A stretch of 34,481 bases of DNA from Actinoallomurus sp. (GCA_025964685.1 JAOPYG010000026.1:1-34481); one strand, 5' to 3'; positions 15,645-24,547 are shown, counted from the stretch's first letter. Made by a program: numbers and translations. The notes: generated by a model from the letters alone, not told the origin.

Positions 15645-18626
15645 TCAGGCGATCTCCCGCCAGTCGAGCACGTCCGCGACGAGGTCGCGGATCGCGGCCA
15701 GCAGGCCGAGACGGCTCGCGCGTACGGCAGGGTCCTCGGCCATGACGAGCACCTTGTCGAAGTAGTCGTCGATGGGCTCGACGAGCGCCTCGGCGGTCAG
15801 GGCGAACTCCGGCAGCGGCGGCGGGCCGCCGCGCAGCTTCTCCGTGACGTCCGCGAGAGCGGTGGCCAGCCGGCGCTCCGCGTCATCCTCGAACAGGGCA
15901 GGGTCGAAGGACGGCGGCGCGTCCGGCGGGACGATCCGCAGCACCCGCTGGAGTGCGGCGGTCAGCCGCCGGAATCCCTCGGACTCCAGCAGCCCCTCCA
16001 GGTCGGCGGCGTCGCGCGCGGCACGTGCCGGCGTGGCCGTGTGGAGCATGACGGCGCGGACGACGGGCACGGAGTGGCCGGACTCCAGCAGCGCCTGCTC
16101 CAGCCGCCGCGCGGTGAGCCGCTCCGCCTCGCGTACGGCCTGCGGGTCGACCTCCACGGGCTGGCAGGCGGCCGCGATCGCCAGGCCCTCGTCCACCCGG
16201 ATGCCCGACAGGCGGGCGTGCGCGCGCAGGATCGCGGTGAGGCCCAGGGCGGCCCGCCGCAAGCCGTACGGGTCGGAGCTGCCGGTCGGGGCGGCGCCGA
16301 CGCCGAACAGCCCGGCGAGCAGGTCGAGCCGGTCGGCGACGGCGAGCAGCGCGCCCGGCAGTGAGACGGGAAGGGCGTCACCGGCCGAGCGGGGCAACTC
16401 CATCTCCAGGAGTGCCTCCGCGACCGGTTCGGGCTCCCCGGCGCGGCGCGCGTACTCCGCCGCCATCGTGCCGGCGAGGCTGGACAGCTCGATCACCATG
16501 TGTGAGGCCAGGTCGAACTTTGCCAGGCGTGCCGCCCGTTCCAGCGTCGCCTGTTCTTCGTCGTCGAGGCCGGCGCGCCGGGCCAGGGTCGTCGCGATCG
16601 ACCGGATGCGGCCCGCCCGGTCGGCCATCGAGCCGAGGCGTTCTTCGAAGGTGAGGGCGGTCAGGCCGTTCGCCATCTCCTCAGGCGGCGTCCGCAGGTC
16701 GGCCTCGAAGAAGAACGCCGCGTCCTCGAACCGCGCCCGCAGCACCGCCTCGTTGCCGGCGCGTACGACGCCCATGTCGCAGGCCCCGTTCGCCACGGCC
16801 ACGAAGTGCGGGAGCAGCCTGCCGGCGGCGCTCACGTGCAGGTACCGCTGGTGCTTGCGCATGACGGTGGTCAGCACCTCGGCGGGCAGGTCGAGATAGC
16901 GCTCGTCGAAGGAGCCGAGGATCGCGACGGGCTCCTCCACCAGGTTGACGACCTCGTCGACGACCGTCTCGTCGGGCACGCCCCCGGCCGAGGCGGCCAG
17001 CTCGGCCGCCGCCACGACGATGCGCTCCCGGCGCACGGACGCGTCCGGCTCGATGCCACGCGCCCGCAGGGTGTCGAGGAACTCCCCCGCCGAGGCGACC
17101 TCGACGACGGGTTCGGCGGCGGTCCGGTGCACGCGCGTCCCGCGCCCGCTGTCCAGCGTCGCCACGCTGAAGGGCACCACGTGCGGGCCGAGCAGCGCGG
17201 CGATCCAGCGGATCGGCCGGCTGTAGGACAGGCCGGGCGCGTTCCAGCGCATGTTGCGGTCGGCGCGCAGCCCGGTGATCACGCCGGGGAGGACATCGGC
17301 GAGCACCTCGGCGGCGGGCCGCCCCGCGACCTCACGGACCAGCCCGACGTACTCCCCGCCGTTCACGCTGATCGTCCGCAGGTCGGCCATGTCGGCGCCC
17401 TGACCGCGAGCGAATCCCAGCGCCGCCTTGGTCGGCGCGCCCTCGGCGTCGTAGGCGGCGGACAGGCGCGGCCCGCGCACGGTCTGCTCGACGTCGTCCT
17501 CGCGCGGGTGCACGCCCTCGGCGACGGCGACGACCCGGCGCGGCCCCGACATCACCTGGATCGGGCCGTGGCGCAGCCGCGTGCCGGCCAGCAGCTCGGT
17601 GAGACTGTCGCGTACGGCACCGGCGACGCGCTCGGTCTCGCCCGCGGGCAGCTCCTCGAAACCGATCTCGAACGCCAGCGCCGACGGCTCGGTGATCTCG
17701 GGCGGAGGCGCGGTCGGCGTACGCGGCTCGGTCGCCGGCCGGATCACTGCGTCGCCGAGCGGATGGCCGAGCTCCTCCCGCCGCGCCGTCCACAGCTCCG
17801 CCACGTCATGGGCGAGCGTGCGCATCCGGGCGAACGCGCTGGCCCGCTCGGTCGTCCCCACCGCCCCGCGCGCGTCGAGCACGTTGAAGGCGTGCGAGCA
17901 CTTCAGCACATAGGTGTGCGCGGGCACCGGCAGACGGGCCTCGATCATGCGCCGGGCCTCGGCCTCGTACGCCGCGAACAGCCCCCGGTTGGCCTCCACG
18001 TCGGCGTCGTCGAGGTAGTAGCGTCTCATCTCGTACTCCGCCTGCCCGCACGCCTCGCCGTAGGACAGGCCGGGCGCGTACTCGATGTCGCGGAAGTGGC
18101 CGACCCCCTGGAGCGCCATGATGATGCGTTCCATGCCGTAGGTGATCTCGACCGACACCGGGTCGAGCCCGATGCCCCCGGACTGCTGGAAGTAGGTGAA
18201 CTGGGTGATCTCGAGGCCGTCGAGCCAGACCTCCCAGCCGAGCCCCCAGGCGCCGAGCGCCGGCGAGGCCCAGTTGTCCTCGACGAAGCGCACGTCATGG
18301 ACCCGCAGGTCGATGCCGATGGCCTCCAGGCTGCCCAGGTAGCGCTCCTGCGCGTCGCCGGGCTCGGGCTTGAGGATCACCTGGTACTGCGTGTGCGTCT
18401 GCAGCCGGTTGGGGTTGTCGCCGTAGCGCGAGTCGTCCGGCCGGACGCTGGGCTCGACGTAGCCGACCTTCCAGGGCTCGGGGCCGAGCACCCGCAGCGC
18501 GGTCGCCGGGTTGAGGGTGCCGGCACCGACCTCGGTGTTCATCGGCTGGACGATCGCGCATCCCTGTCCCGCCCAGTATTCGGTCAGGCGGATCAGGGCG
18601 TCCTGCATCGTCAGCGTCGTCGGCAT
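15645..18626 (-). CDS. glyS: Glycyl-tRNA synthetase, fused alpha and beta chains
   Basis: The 993-residue protein joins the two chains of the bacterial alpha2beta2-type enzyme. Residues 1 to about 290 are GlyQ (MQDALIRLTEYWAGQGCAIV, YVEPSVRPDDSRYGDNPNRL, and FTYFQQSGGIGLDPVSVEIT). A Pro/Thr-rich linker of roughly 25 residues follows, and GlyS begins near residue 315 (ALAFEIGFEELPAGE) and runs through its HD-like middle domain to the anticodon-binding C-terminus. It attaches glycine to tRNA-Gly in the cytoplasm. Most actinobacteria described in textbooks use the unrelated homodimeric enzyme, so this form is a lineage marker. The 165-base upstream leader may be structured. It precedes aroC with a 63-base gap. 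Confidence 0.95.
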   Translation of the reverse strand: MPTTLTMQDALIRLTEYWAGQGCAIVQPMNTEVGAGTLNPATALRVLGPEPWKVGYVEPSVRPDDSRYGDNPNRLQTHTQYQVILKPEPGDAQERYLGSLEAIGIDLRVHDVRFVEDNWASPALGAWGLGWEVWLDGLEITQFTYFQQSGGIGLDPVSVEITYGMERIIMALQGVGHFRDIEYAPGLSYGEACGQAEYEMRRYYLDDADVEANRGLFAAYEAEARRMIEARLPVPAHTYVLKCSHAFNVLDARGAVGTTERASAFARMRTLAHDVAELWTARREELGHPLGDAVIRPATEPRTPTAPPPEITEPSALAFEIGFEELPAGETERVAGAVRDSLTELLAGTRLRHGPIQVMSGPRRVVAVAEGVHPREDDVEQTVRGPRLSAAYDAEGAPTKAALGFARGQGADMADLRTISVNGGEYVGLVREVAGRPAAEVLADVLPGVITGLRADRNMRWNAPGLSYSRPIRWIAALLGPHVVPFSVATLDSGRGTRVHRTAAEPVVEVASAGEFLDTLRARGIEPDASVRRERIVVAAAELAASAGGVPDETVVDEVVNLVEEPVAILGSFDERYLDLPAEVLTTVMRKHQRYLHVSAAGRLLPHFVAVANGACDMGVVRAGNEAVLRARFEDAAFFFEADLRTPPEEMANGLTALTFEERLGSMADRAGRIRSIATTLARRAGLDDEEQATLERAARLAKFDLASHMVIELSSLAGTMAAEYARRAGEPEPVAEALLEMELPRSAGDALPVSLPGALLAVADRLDLLAGLFGVGAAPTGSSDPYGLRRAALGLTAILRAHARLSGIRVDEGLAIAAACQPVEVDPQAVREAERLTARRLEQALLESGHSVPVVRAVMLHTATPARAARDAADLEGLLESEGFRRLTAALQRVLRIVPPDAPPSFDPALFEDDAERRLATALADVTEKLRGGPPPLPEFALTAEALVEPIDDYFDKVLVMAEDPAVRASRLGLLAAIRDLVADVLDWREIA

Positions 18627-18696
18627 GCCCAGAGCCTAGCGATCGGCGACGGCCGGCGATCAGCGACCGCGGCTCCGATCGCGGGGGTGGCGCACC

Positions 18697-18746
18697 TTCG
18701 CTTTCGGCGTTTCCGCCTGTGCGAAATTCTTCGCGCTGACGGAAAC
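18697..18746 (-). promoter_or_regulatory. Possible structured glyS leader with mutually exclusive hairpins
   Basis: In the glyS leader, GCGAA (18721-18725) can pair with TTCGC at 18730-18734 inside an outer GTTTCCG/CGGAAAC stem (18709-18715 with 18740-18746). Alternatively it can pair with TTCGC at 18697-18701, enclosing GGCG/CGCC (18706-18709 with 18714-18717), which in the transcript is GGCG-GAAA-CGCC, a GNRA-loop hairpin. The two folds exclude each other. The leader also contains an 8-bp GCGATCGG/CCGATCGC pair (18639-18682 region) nearer the start codon. No T-box consensus is seen. Confidence 0.35.
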
Positions 18747-18791
18747 CAGCCGACGCCTCACCCACTCCCCCGCATGGTGGCTTTGCGGCTT

Positions 18792-19481
18792 CTAGCCCGG
18801 AATGACGCTGATCTGCACGCCACCGAAGACGAGGCCGCGCAGGTGTTCGGACAAGCGGGTGGCGGCCGTGCGCAGGACGGCCTGCTCGTCCGCGTCCTCG
18901 GCGAGTCGCAACCGGACCGTCAGCGCCGCCTCCGTGTCCGCGCCGATCTGGACGGCCGTGACACCGGCCAGGCCGCCTGACGCGGCGTGCACCGCGGCGA
19001 GGACGTGCGGGTCGTCGTGCGGAGCGGTGATGGCGCCGCCCTCGGCCAGGACGCGGAGCCGCGCACCCTCGATGGCGTACGGCACCGGACCCGCCACGTC
19101 GATCACGACGGCGTCGGCCGGCTCGTCGAGGGCGGCACGGCAGGCCTCCCCGGCGCGCACGGCGACGGGGCGCGCGTCCTGGCGCCAGCGGGCGAGGGTC
19201 TCGGTGGAGGTGAAGGCGAGTACGCCGCGCCGCCCGTCGTCGCCGACGAGCGTGGGCAGCGCCATCTCGCTCTCCTTCTCGCGCCGCAGGCCGTCGACGG
19301 TCTCGTCCTCGGTGAGGACCGCGACCACGGGAACGAGCAGGCGCGCGCCGTTGAGGGCGGCCAGCACGGCGTGCTCACCGCCACGCCCCTCGGCGTACGC
19401 GCGCAGCGCCGTCTCCAGCTCGGGCGCCGCGCTCCCGTCATCGGCGGGGAACTCGGGCTGCGGAATGGTACGTCCGGACAC
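18792..19481 (-). CDS. SseB-like family protein
   Basis: The start is GTG 19481 (VSGRTIPQPEFP); the frame is open far upstream but overlaps the next gene there. The 229-residue soluble protein begins with LRAYAEGRGGEHAVLAALNG and LLVPVVAVL, the pattern of the SseB N-terminal domain (a short helical segment, then hydrophobic strands). LAFTSTETLARWRQDARPV and ADAVVIDVAGP follow, as in actinobacterial SseB-domain proteins. Function in actinobacteria is unknown. It starts 23 bases after the amidohydrolase stop, so it may be the tail of that operon. Confidence 0.85.
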   Translation of the reverse strand: MSGRTIPQPEFPADDGSAAPELETALRAYAEGRGGEHAVLAALNGARLLVPVVAVLTEDETVDGLRREKESEMALPTLVGDDGRRGVLAFTSTETLARWRQDARPVAVRAGEACRAALDEPADAVVIDVAGPVPYAIEGARLRVLAEGGAITAPHDDPHVLAAVHAASGGLAGVTAVQIGADTEAALTVRLRLAEDADEQAVLRTAATRLSEHLRGLVFGGVQISVIPG

Positions 19482-19504
19482 GGCAGCCCAGCGTACCCGC
19501 GCTC

Positions 19505-20611
19505 TCAGCCCAGGTCGGCGATGGCCGCGACCGGGCCGCCGCCGGAGGGCCCCTGGTGGACCGCGGCCACCGAGACGAACGCGGCCGGGTCGCCGGTGAC
19601 GGACGCGGTCACGCCGCCGACGCAGGCCTTGATCTGGCGGTGCCAGTGCACGTCGGAGTCGTCGAGCATGATGTTGCGGCGGCCGCGCACCGAGCCGGTC
19701 GGGTCCGCCTCGCACTTGAGGAACACGTTGACGAGGCGGTCGCCCAGGTCGCTGTGGTGCGGGCGTTCGGGCAGGTCCAGGCCTGCCGAGCGGATCGCCT
19801 CCCAGATGCCGTCGGCGTCCAGGGCGTCCTTCATCACGCTGTGGCCGACGCGGTAGCGGCCGCCGATGCCGCGGACGTTGCCGACGACGACGATCTGGGC
19901 GCGGTCGAGTTCGACGCCGGAGGAGCAGGAGGCGACCGAGGAGTACAGCGACAGGTCCTTGTGGATCTGTGCGGCGTCCGGGATCTCGATCTCCCCGAGG
20001 GCCACGGCGATGCCGAGGGCCGTCGTGGAGTTGGAGATGTCCATGGATTTGAGGGTGTCCTCGGTGACGACGCCGTGGCCGCGCCGCTTGGCGTCGTTGA
20101 TGGTGTCCAGGGTGAGCAGCGGCGTCTTGGTCTGCACGTAGTGGACGTCGGCGGCGTCCTGGATGCCGGCGGCCTTCATGGCGTCGCGCACGCCGCCGGC
20201 GACCTTCTCGACCATCGCCGGGCGGCCGATGTCCTCGGGCAGGATCACCTCGCTCATCGCGACGCCGACCGACACCCGGGGTTCGTCGGTGGCCGGCGCG
20301 CCGGCCGGGTCGACGGTGGCGAAGATCGTCGCGTGCGGGCTGAGGACGCCGTCGGTGCCGCCGGACCACACGAGCGGCACCTGGGCGGCCTCCTCCGGCG
20401 TACGGCTGCCCTTGGCCACCAGGACCTCGCGGAACGCCCGGTCGGCGAGGATGCGGGTGTAGTCGTTGACGCCGCCGTTGCCCTCGGTCTTGCCGACCAC
20501 CGCGAGGACGCGGTCCGCCTCGATCACGCCGTCGTCGATCAGCCGGGCCAGTCCCGAGGCGTCGGTGACACTCTCGATGGCGACCTTGCGTACCTCAATC
20601 GGGTCCGGCAT
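19505..20611 (-). CDS. Ring-opening amidohydrolase (cyanuric acid amidohydrolase / barbiturase family)
   Basis: The start is ATG 20611, with GGTGAGG upstream; the product is 368 residues, the family's usual size. Three repeated units each carry one Lys and one Ser of the family's active centre: Lys41 ([16 protein letters not shown]) with Ser83 (VWSGGTDG), Lys162 (VQTKTPLL) with Ser231 (SCSSGVEL), and Lys299 ([12 protein letters not shown]) with Ser356 (HQGPSGGGP). The family hydrolyses the ring of cyanuric acid or barbiturate. The sequence does not tell which, and other cyclic imides are possible. It follows carbamate kinase by 11 bases, so the two are co-expressed. No biuret or ureidomalonate hydrolase lies next to it. 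Confidence 0.93.
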   Translation of the reverse strand: MPDPIEVRKVAIESVTDASGLARLIDDGVIEADRVLAVVGKTEGNGGVNDYTRILADRAFREVLVAKGSRTPEEAAQVPLVWSGGTDGVLSPHATIFATVDPAGAPATDEPRVSVGVAMSEVILPEDIGRPAMVEKVAGGVRDAMKAAGIQDAADVHYVQTKTPLLTLDTINDAKRRGHGVVTEDTLKSMDISNSTTALGIAVALGEIEIPDAAQIHKDLSLYSSVASCSSGVELDRAQIVVVGNVRGIGGRYRVGHSVMKDALDADGIWEAIRSAGLDLPERPHHSDLGDRLVNVFLKCEADPTGSVRGRRNIMLDDSDVHWHRQIKACVGGVTASVTGDPAAFVSVAAVHQGPSGGGPVAAIADLG

Positions 20612-20622
20612 GTCCTCACCCT

Positions 20623-21570
20623 TCACTGCTCGATGACTGTTCCGGCCTTGCCGGCCGCGGCGTCGCCGATGAGCTCCAGCGACGTGATCGCGGCACGCCT
20701 TCCGCCCGCCTCGACGAAGCGCACGGCCGCCTCGACCTTCGGTCCCATGCTGCCCCCGGCGAATTGCCCTTCGGCGGCGTACTCCCGCAATCGGGCGACG
20801 GTCGTACGGCCGATGGGCCGCTCGTCGGGTGTGCCGTACCCGGCCATGGCGTGCTCGACGTCCGTGGCGATGACGAGGGTCGCCGCGCCCACGTGGCGGG
20901 CCAGCAGCTGGGCGGCGAGGTCCTTGTCGATGACGGCCTCGACGCCGCGGTAACCACCGTCCTCGCGCACCACCGGGACGCCGCCCCCGCCGGCCGCCAC
21001 GACGATGAACCCCGCCGCGAGCAGGGCGTCGACGGCGGGCGCGTCGAGGATCTCCCGTGGCTCCGGTGAGGCCACGACGCGGCGCCACCCCCTGGCGCCG
21101 AACGAGCGCCAGGTCTGGCCGAGCGCGCCGAAGCGTTCGGCGTCGCGGGCGGAGAAGTATCTGCCGACCGGCTTGGCCGGGTCGGTGAAGCCGCGATCGC
21201 CCGCGTCCACAAGGGTGCGGGTCGCCACCACCGCCACCTGCTGGTCGACGCCCCGCGCCGCCAGGGCGCGGCCCAGCGCGTTGAGGAGCAGGACGCCGAT
21301 GGTCGCCTGGGTCTGGGCCCCGCACCAGTCGAGGGGCACCGGCGGCACGACGCGCGCGGCGAGCTGGTTCTTGATCAGCAGGTTGCCCACCTGCGGACCG
21401 TTGCCGTGGGTCAGGACGATCCGCGCTCCGCCCGCGACCAGGTCCGCGACGGGCTCGACCGCCGCCTCGACGGCACGCCGCTGGGCGTCCGGCGTCGCGG
21501 CGCCGTCCGGCCCGGTCATCGCGTTGCCGCCGAGCGCGATGAGGACCCGCTCGCCATTCGCGGTGGTCAC
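20623..21570 (-). CDS. arcC: Carbamate kinase
   Basis: The 315-residue amino-acid-kinase-fold protein starts with GTG 21570. Its motifs are typical: [38 protein letters not shown], and [13 protein letters not shown] with the catalytic Lys, then [16 protein letters not shown]. It makes ATP and carbamate from carbamoyl phosphate, or the reverse. Arginine deiminase and ornithine carbamoyltransferase genes are absent here, so this is not the usual arginine-fermentation operon. Its only close partner is the ring-opening amidohydrolase 11 bases downstream. A long hairpin lies 20 bases upstream, and no good ribosome binding site is seen. Confidence 0.94.
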   Translation of the reverse strand: MTTANGERVLIALGGNAMTGPDGAATPDAQRRAVEAAVEPVADLVAGGARIVLTHGNGPQVGNLLIKNQLAARVVPPVPLDWCGAQTQATIGVLLLNALGRALAARGVDQQVAVVATRTLVDAGDRGFTDPAKPVGRYFSARDAERFGALGQTWRSFGARGWRRVVASPEPREILDAPAVDALLAAGFIVVAAGGGGVPVVREDGGYRGVEAVIDKDLAAQLLARHVGAATLVIATDVEHAMAGYGTPDERPIGRTTVARLREYAAEGQFAGGSMGPKVEAAVRFVEAGGRRAAITSLELIGDAAAGKAGTVIEQ

Positions 21571-21590
21571 GAGGGTGAACCTAGCCTTTC

Positions 21591-21639
21591 AGGAGGCGGC
21601 TGCTCTCGGGCAGATTATGCCCAAGAGCAGCCGCCTCCT
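21591..21639 (-). terminator. Long hairpin, probable terminator after the CU044_5270 gene
   Basis: A 16-bp perfect stem (AGGAGGCGGCTGCTCT at 21591-21606 with 21624-21639) is extended, after one mismatch, by GGGCA/TGCCC and closed by a GATTA loop. It lies 27 bases after the CU044_5270-family stop (21667) and 20 bases before the arcC start, both on the (-) strand. There is no T-tract, which is common for actinomycete terminators. It cleanly separates the sigma operon from arcC. Confidence 0.75.
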
Positions 21640-21666
21640 TCGGCACGGTCTGGCGGCGGATGTGGA

Positions 21667-22752
21667 TCAGGGGCGGTCGGACAGACCGCCGACCCATCCC
21701 ATCGACTGATATGCGTCGGAGAGCAGGGGGTAACGCGCACCCTTGACCCACGACTCGTAGGCGAGGAGCTCTCCCGAACGCTGGTCCACGGTCAGACGGG
21801 ACTCACCGTCGGGCGACGGCATGGCCAGCGCCGTTCCCGGACGGCCCAGAGGATCCTTGACGGCGCCGGCGTACTTGATGCCCGGCTGCCCGGCCAGCAC
21901 CCGGTAGAGCGCGGCCTTGGTGCCCGGGGTGATCGGCCCGGCGAGGAGGTCCTGCGCGGTGGTCCAGACGTACAGGGTGAAGCCGTCGGTCATCGCGTCC
22001 GGACCACCGGTGCGGTCGGCCTGCCATCTCCTCCGCAGCTCCGCCTCGAGCCCGGCCGCGCTGGTCGGCAGCTTCCGCAGCCGGTCCATGGTGACCTGCT
22101 TGCTCCCAATGGTGTAGCTGATCGGCATGTCGTAGTCGTTCACCGAGCGCTTTTCCGGCGGGTCGTCGAGCGCGGGAGAGCCGGCCGCTTTCCACTTCGC
22201 CTTGTCCTCCTTGGTGGGGAAGGTGGTCGTGACGTCGATGCCGGTGATGGTGCGGCTGCGGTCATGCCCGTCGCGGGCGGTCCACGACTCCTGCCCAGTG
22301 GAGACGAAGCCCCCGTAGGGCAGCTTTACGTCGACCGGCGGCAGGCCGCCTTTCCGCGCCGGTCCCGAGCTCTCGTCGATGTAGGACGTGGTGCGCTCGT
22401 TCGTGTACCAGTAGCGGCCGGAGGTGGCCGGGGCCTTGGCCGCGGACTCCGCGCTGGCCAGCAGGACGGTACGCGCGTCCATCCGCGGGGCCGTGGCGGG
22501 CGGGCGCTGGACGTGGTGGTCGTCGCCGGAGTTCACGGCGACCACCGCGACGCTCGCGGCGACCGCGGACGTGGCGGCGACTCCTGCGATCAGAAACCGG
22601 GGCAGGCGCCGCGGTGTCACCGGTGTCTCGCGCGGGATGGCGAAGGCGGCGGCGAGGTCGGCCTCGCGGCAGCCGGCGTGTGCCTCGGCGCCGATGCGGT
22701 CGAGCGCGGCCGGCCGCAGCGCACGGAACGCTGATTCGTGTGTGCTTTTCAT
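21667..22752 (-). CDS. CU044_5270-family membrane-anchored protein
   Basis: The 361-residue protein has a cytoplasmic N-terminus of about 50 residues, one membrane helix (residues 53-73, FLIAGVAATSAVAASVAVV) and a large extracytoplasmic domain. That domain includes GRYWYTNERTTSYID and AALYRVLAGQPGIKYAG, typical of the CU044_5270 family. The family is generally encoded directly after an ECF sigma factor, and here the ATG overlaps the sigma TGA by 4 nt. A role as membrane sensor or anti-sigma partner is an inference from that coupling; no zinc-binding anti-sigma motif is visible. The operon ends at the hairpin at 21591-21639. Confidence 0.88.
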   Translation of the reverse strand: MKSTHESAFRALRPAALDRIGAEAHAGCREADLAAAFAIPRETPVTPRRLPRFLIAGVAATSAVAASVAVVAVNSGDDHHVQRPPATAPRMDARTVLLASAESAAKAPATSGRYWYTNERTTSYIDESSGPARKGGLPPVDVKLPYGGFVSTGQESWTARDGHDRSRTITGIDVTTTFPTKEDKAKWKAAGSPALDDPPEKRSVNDYDMPISYTIGSKQVTMDRLRKLPTSAAGLEAELRRRWQADRTGGPDAMTDGFTLYVWTTAQDLLAGPITPGTKAALYRVLAGQPGIKYAGAVKDPLGRPGTALAMPSPDGESRLTVDQRSGELLAYESWVKGARYPLLSDAYQSMGWVGGLSDRP

Positions 22753-23312
22753 GACTTCTCCAAGGATTCGCTGGTCCGTGCGGCGGCGAGTGAGGCGGTG
22801 CGGGTGCGGGACGGCGACGGCGCGTTGTCGAAGGCCCTGGCCAGCCGGCGGCGGGCCCGATGCAGCCGGACGAAGAACGCCGGGGCCGAACAGCCGACCA
22901 CCTTGGCGGCGTCACCTGGGCTGAGGCCGTGCCACATGACGAGCGTGAGCACTTCCAGGTCACGCTCGGAGAGAGAGGCGATGGCGGCCAGCGCGCTGTC
23001 GCGTTCGATGACGTGGTCGGCCACGTCCCACACCGACAGGTCCTCCGGCGTGGTCAGCGCGGCGACCCGTTCCGCCAGCGCCCGCCGCCGGTTGCCTCCG
23101 TCACGCTGCTGGTACAGCAGGTTGCGGGCCACGCCGAGCAGCCACGGCAACGGCGTGTCCGGCACGTGGTCCAGCCGCCGCCAGGCGATCAGGAAGGTCT
23201 CGCTGGCCACGTCCTCGGCGACGTCACGCCCGGCATTGGCGAGCGCGTACGCGAAAACCCGCCGGTGGTGCTCGTCATAGAGCTCGGTGAACCATTTGTC
23301 TGGATCGTCCAC
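22749..23312 (-). CDS. ECF-type RNA polymerase sigma factor
   Basis: The start is GTG 23312, with GCGAGGAATTC upstream; the product is 187 residues. Sigma region 2 is visible in the YDEHHRRVFAYALANAGR stretch followed by AEDVASETFLIAWRRLDHV. Region 4 is visible in AIASLSERDLEVLTLVMW, then GLSPGDAAKVVGCSAPAFFV, a helix-turn-helix for -35 recognition. The Ser/Arg-rich tail after residue 165 is disordered. It overlaps the membrane-protein gene by 4 nt. It lies 62 bases after the aminotransferase gene on the same strand; whether it has its own promoter in that gap is not clear. Confidence 0.93.
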   Translation of the reverse strand: MDDPDKWFTELYDEHHRRVFAYALANAGRDVAEDVASETFLIAWRRLDHVPDTPLPWLLGVARNLLYQQRDGGNRRRALAERVAALTTPEDLSVWDVADHVIERDSALAAIASLSERDLEVLTLVMWHGLSPGDAAKVVGCSAPAFFVRLHRARRRLARAFDNAPSPSRTRTASLAAARTSESLEKS

Positions 23313-23374
23313 GAATTCCTCGCCCTCAGGGGTCGATGACCTTTCGTGGAGTACTCATGGAAAGCGGCCGGCGT

Positions 23375-24547
23375 TTACACCGCGATCCGGCCCAGTCTTT
23401 CGCGCGCGTCGTCGATGACCTCGTCGCGCTTGCAGAAGGCGAACCGGACGTACGGGTCGCCGGCGTCGGAGTCGTAGAAGACCTGCGTGGGGATGGCGAC
23501 GACGCCGGCGCGCTCGTGCAGCACCCGGCAGAACTCCCGCCCGTCGGTGAATCCGAGCGGCCGTACGTCGGCCTGCACGAAGTAGGTCCCCTGGGCCCGC
23601 AGCGCGGTGAGCCCGGCCGCCTGGATGCCGCCGGTCAGCCGGTCGCGCTTGGACTGCAGCGAGGTCCGCAGCGCCTCGACCCAGTCCAGCTCGGCGCCCA
23701 GCGCGTACGCGACCGCCCGCTGGTAGGGGGCGCTGGCGGTGAAGGTCAGGAACTGCTTCACCGTCTGCACGGCACGGACGTACTCCGGCGGTCCGGTGAT
23801 CCAGCCGGTCTTCCAGCCGGTGACCGAGAACGTCTTGCCCGCCGAGGAGATCGCCACGGTCCGCTCGCGCATGCCGGGCAGCGTGGCGATCGGCACGTGC
23901 TCGGCGGAGTCGAAGGTCAGGTACTCGTACACCTCGTCGGTGACGGCGACCAGGTCGCGTTCGCGGCAGAGGCCGGCGATCAGCTCCAGCTCCTCGCGGG
24001 AGAAGACCGTGCCGGTCGGATTGTGCGGGGAGTTGAGCAGGATCAGCCGGGTGCGCGGCGTGATGGCGGCGCGCAGCTCGGCGGGGTCGAAGGTGAACCG
24101 GCCGCCGTCGGGCCGCAGCGTCACCGGACGGCGTACGGCTCCGGACAGGGCGATGATCGCCGCGTACGAGTCGTAGTAGGGCTCGAAGACGACGACCTCG
24201 TCGCCGGTGTCGCAGAGCGCGAGGAGCGTGGCGGCGATCGCCTCGGTGGCGCCGACGGTCACCAGGACCTCGCCGTCGGGGTCGTAGCGCAGGCCGTAGC
24301 GCTCGGCGCGCTGGGCCGCGACCGCCTCCCGCAGCTCGGGCACGCCCGGGCCGGGCGGGTACTGGTTGGCGCCGCCGCGGATCGCCTCCGCGGCGGTCTC
24401 CAGCAGCTTGGCCGGCCCGTCGGTGTCGGGGAACCCCTGGCCCAGGTTGACCGCTCCGGTACGGATCGCCAGGGCCGTCATCTCGGCGAACACCGTGGTG
24501 CCGAAACCCTGCATCCGTGCGATCAGCGGATCGATGTTGACCGTCAC
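23375..24547 (-). CDS. PLP-dependent class I/II aminotransferase (DapC/YbdL-like)
   Basis: The 390-residue fold-type I aminotransferase starts with GTG 24547. The PLP lysine is Lys238 (SSAGKTFSVTGWKTGW). Asn176 (NSPHNPTG), Asp204 and Tyr207 (VTDEVYEYL) complete the cofactor site. The N-terminus (VNLGQGFPDTDGP) resembles actinobacterial N-succinyldiaminopimelate aminotransferases (DapC) and methionine/kynurenine aminotransferases. The substrate cannot be decided. It is divergent from the nitrilase-family gene, with 78 bases between the two starts. Confidence 0.92.
   Translation of the reverse strand: MTVNIDPLIARMQGFGTTVFAEMTALAIRTGAVNLGQGFPDTDGPAKLLETAAEAIRGGANQYPPGPGVPELREAVAAQRAERYGLRYDPDGEVLVTVGATEAIAATLLALCDTGDEVVVFEPYYDSYAAIIALSGAVRRPVTLRPDGGRFTFDPAELRAAITPRTRLILLNSPHNPTGTVFSREELELIAGLCRERDLVAVTDEVYEYLTFDSAEHVPIATLPGMRERTVAISSAGKTFSVTGWKTGWITGPPEYVRAVQTVKQFLTFTASAPYQRAVAYALGAELDWVEALRTSLQSKRDRLTGGIQAAGLTALRAQGTYFVQADVRPLGFTDGREFCRVLHERAGVVAIPTQVFYDSDAGDPYVRFAFCKRDEVIDDARERLGRIAV

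Noticed and set aside
18681-18700. GGTGCGCCACCCCCGCG in the glyS leader, considered as a T-box antiterminator sequence.
   Set aside because: It does not contain the required TGGNACCGCG core, and no specifier stem was found.
19505-21325. 606-codon (-) frame that covers the amidohydrolase and extends into the carbamate kinase gene.
   Set aside because: The amidohydrolase family starts at 20611 with a ribosome binding site; the extension is Arg-rich shadow translation of arcC.
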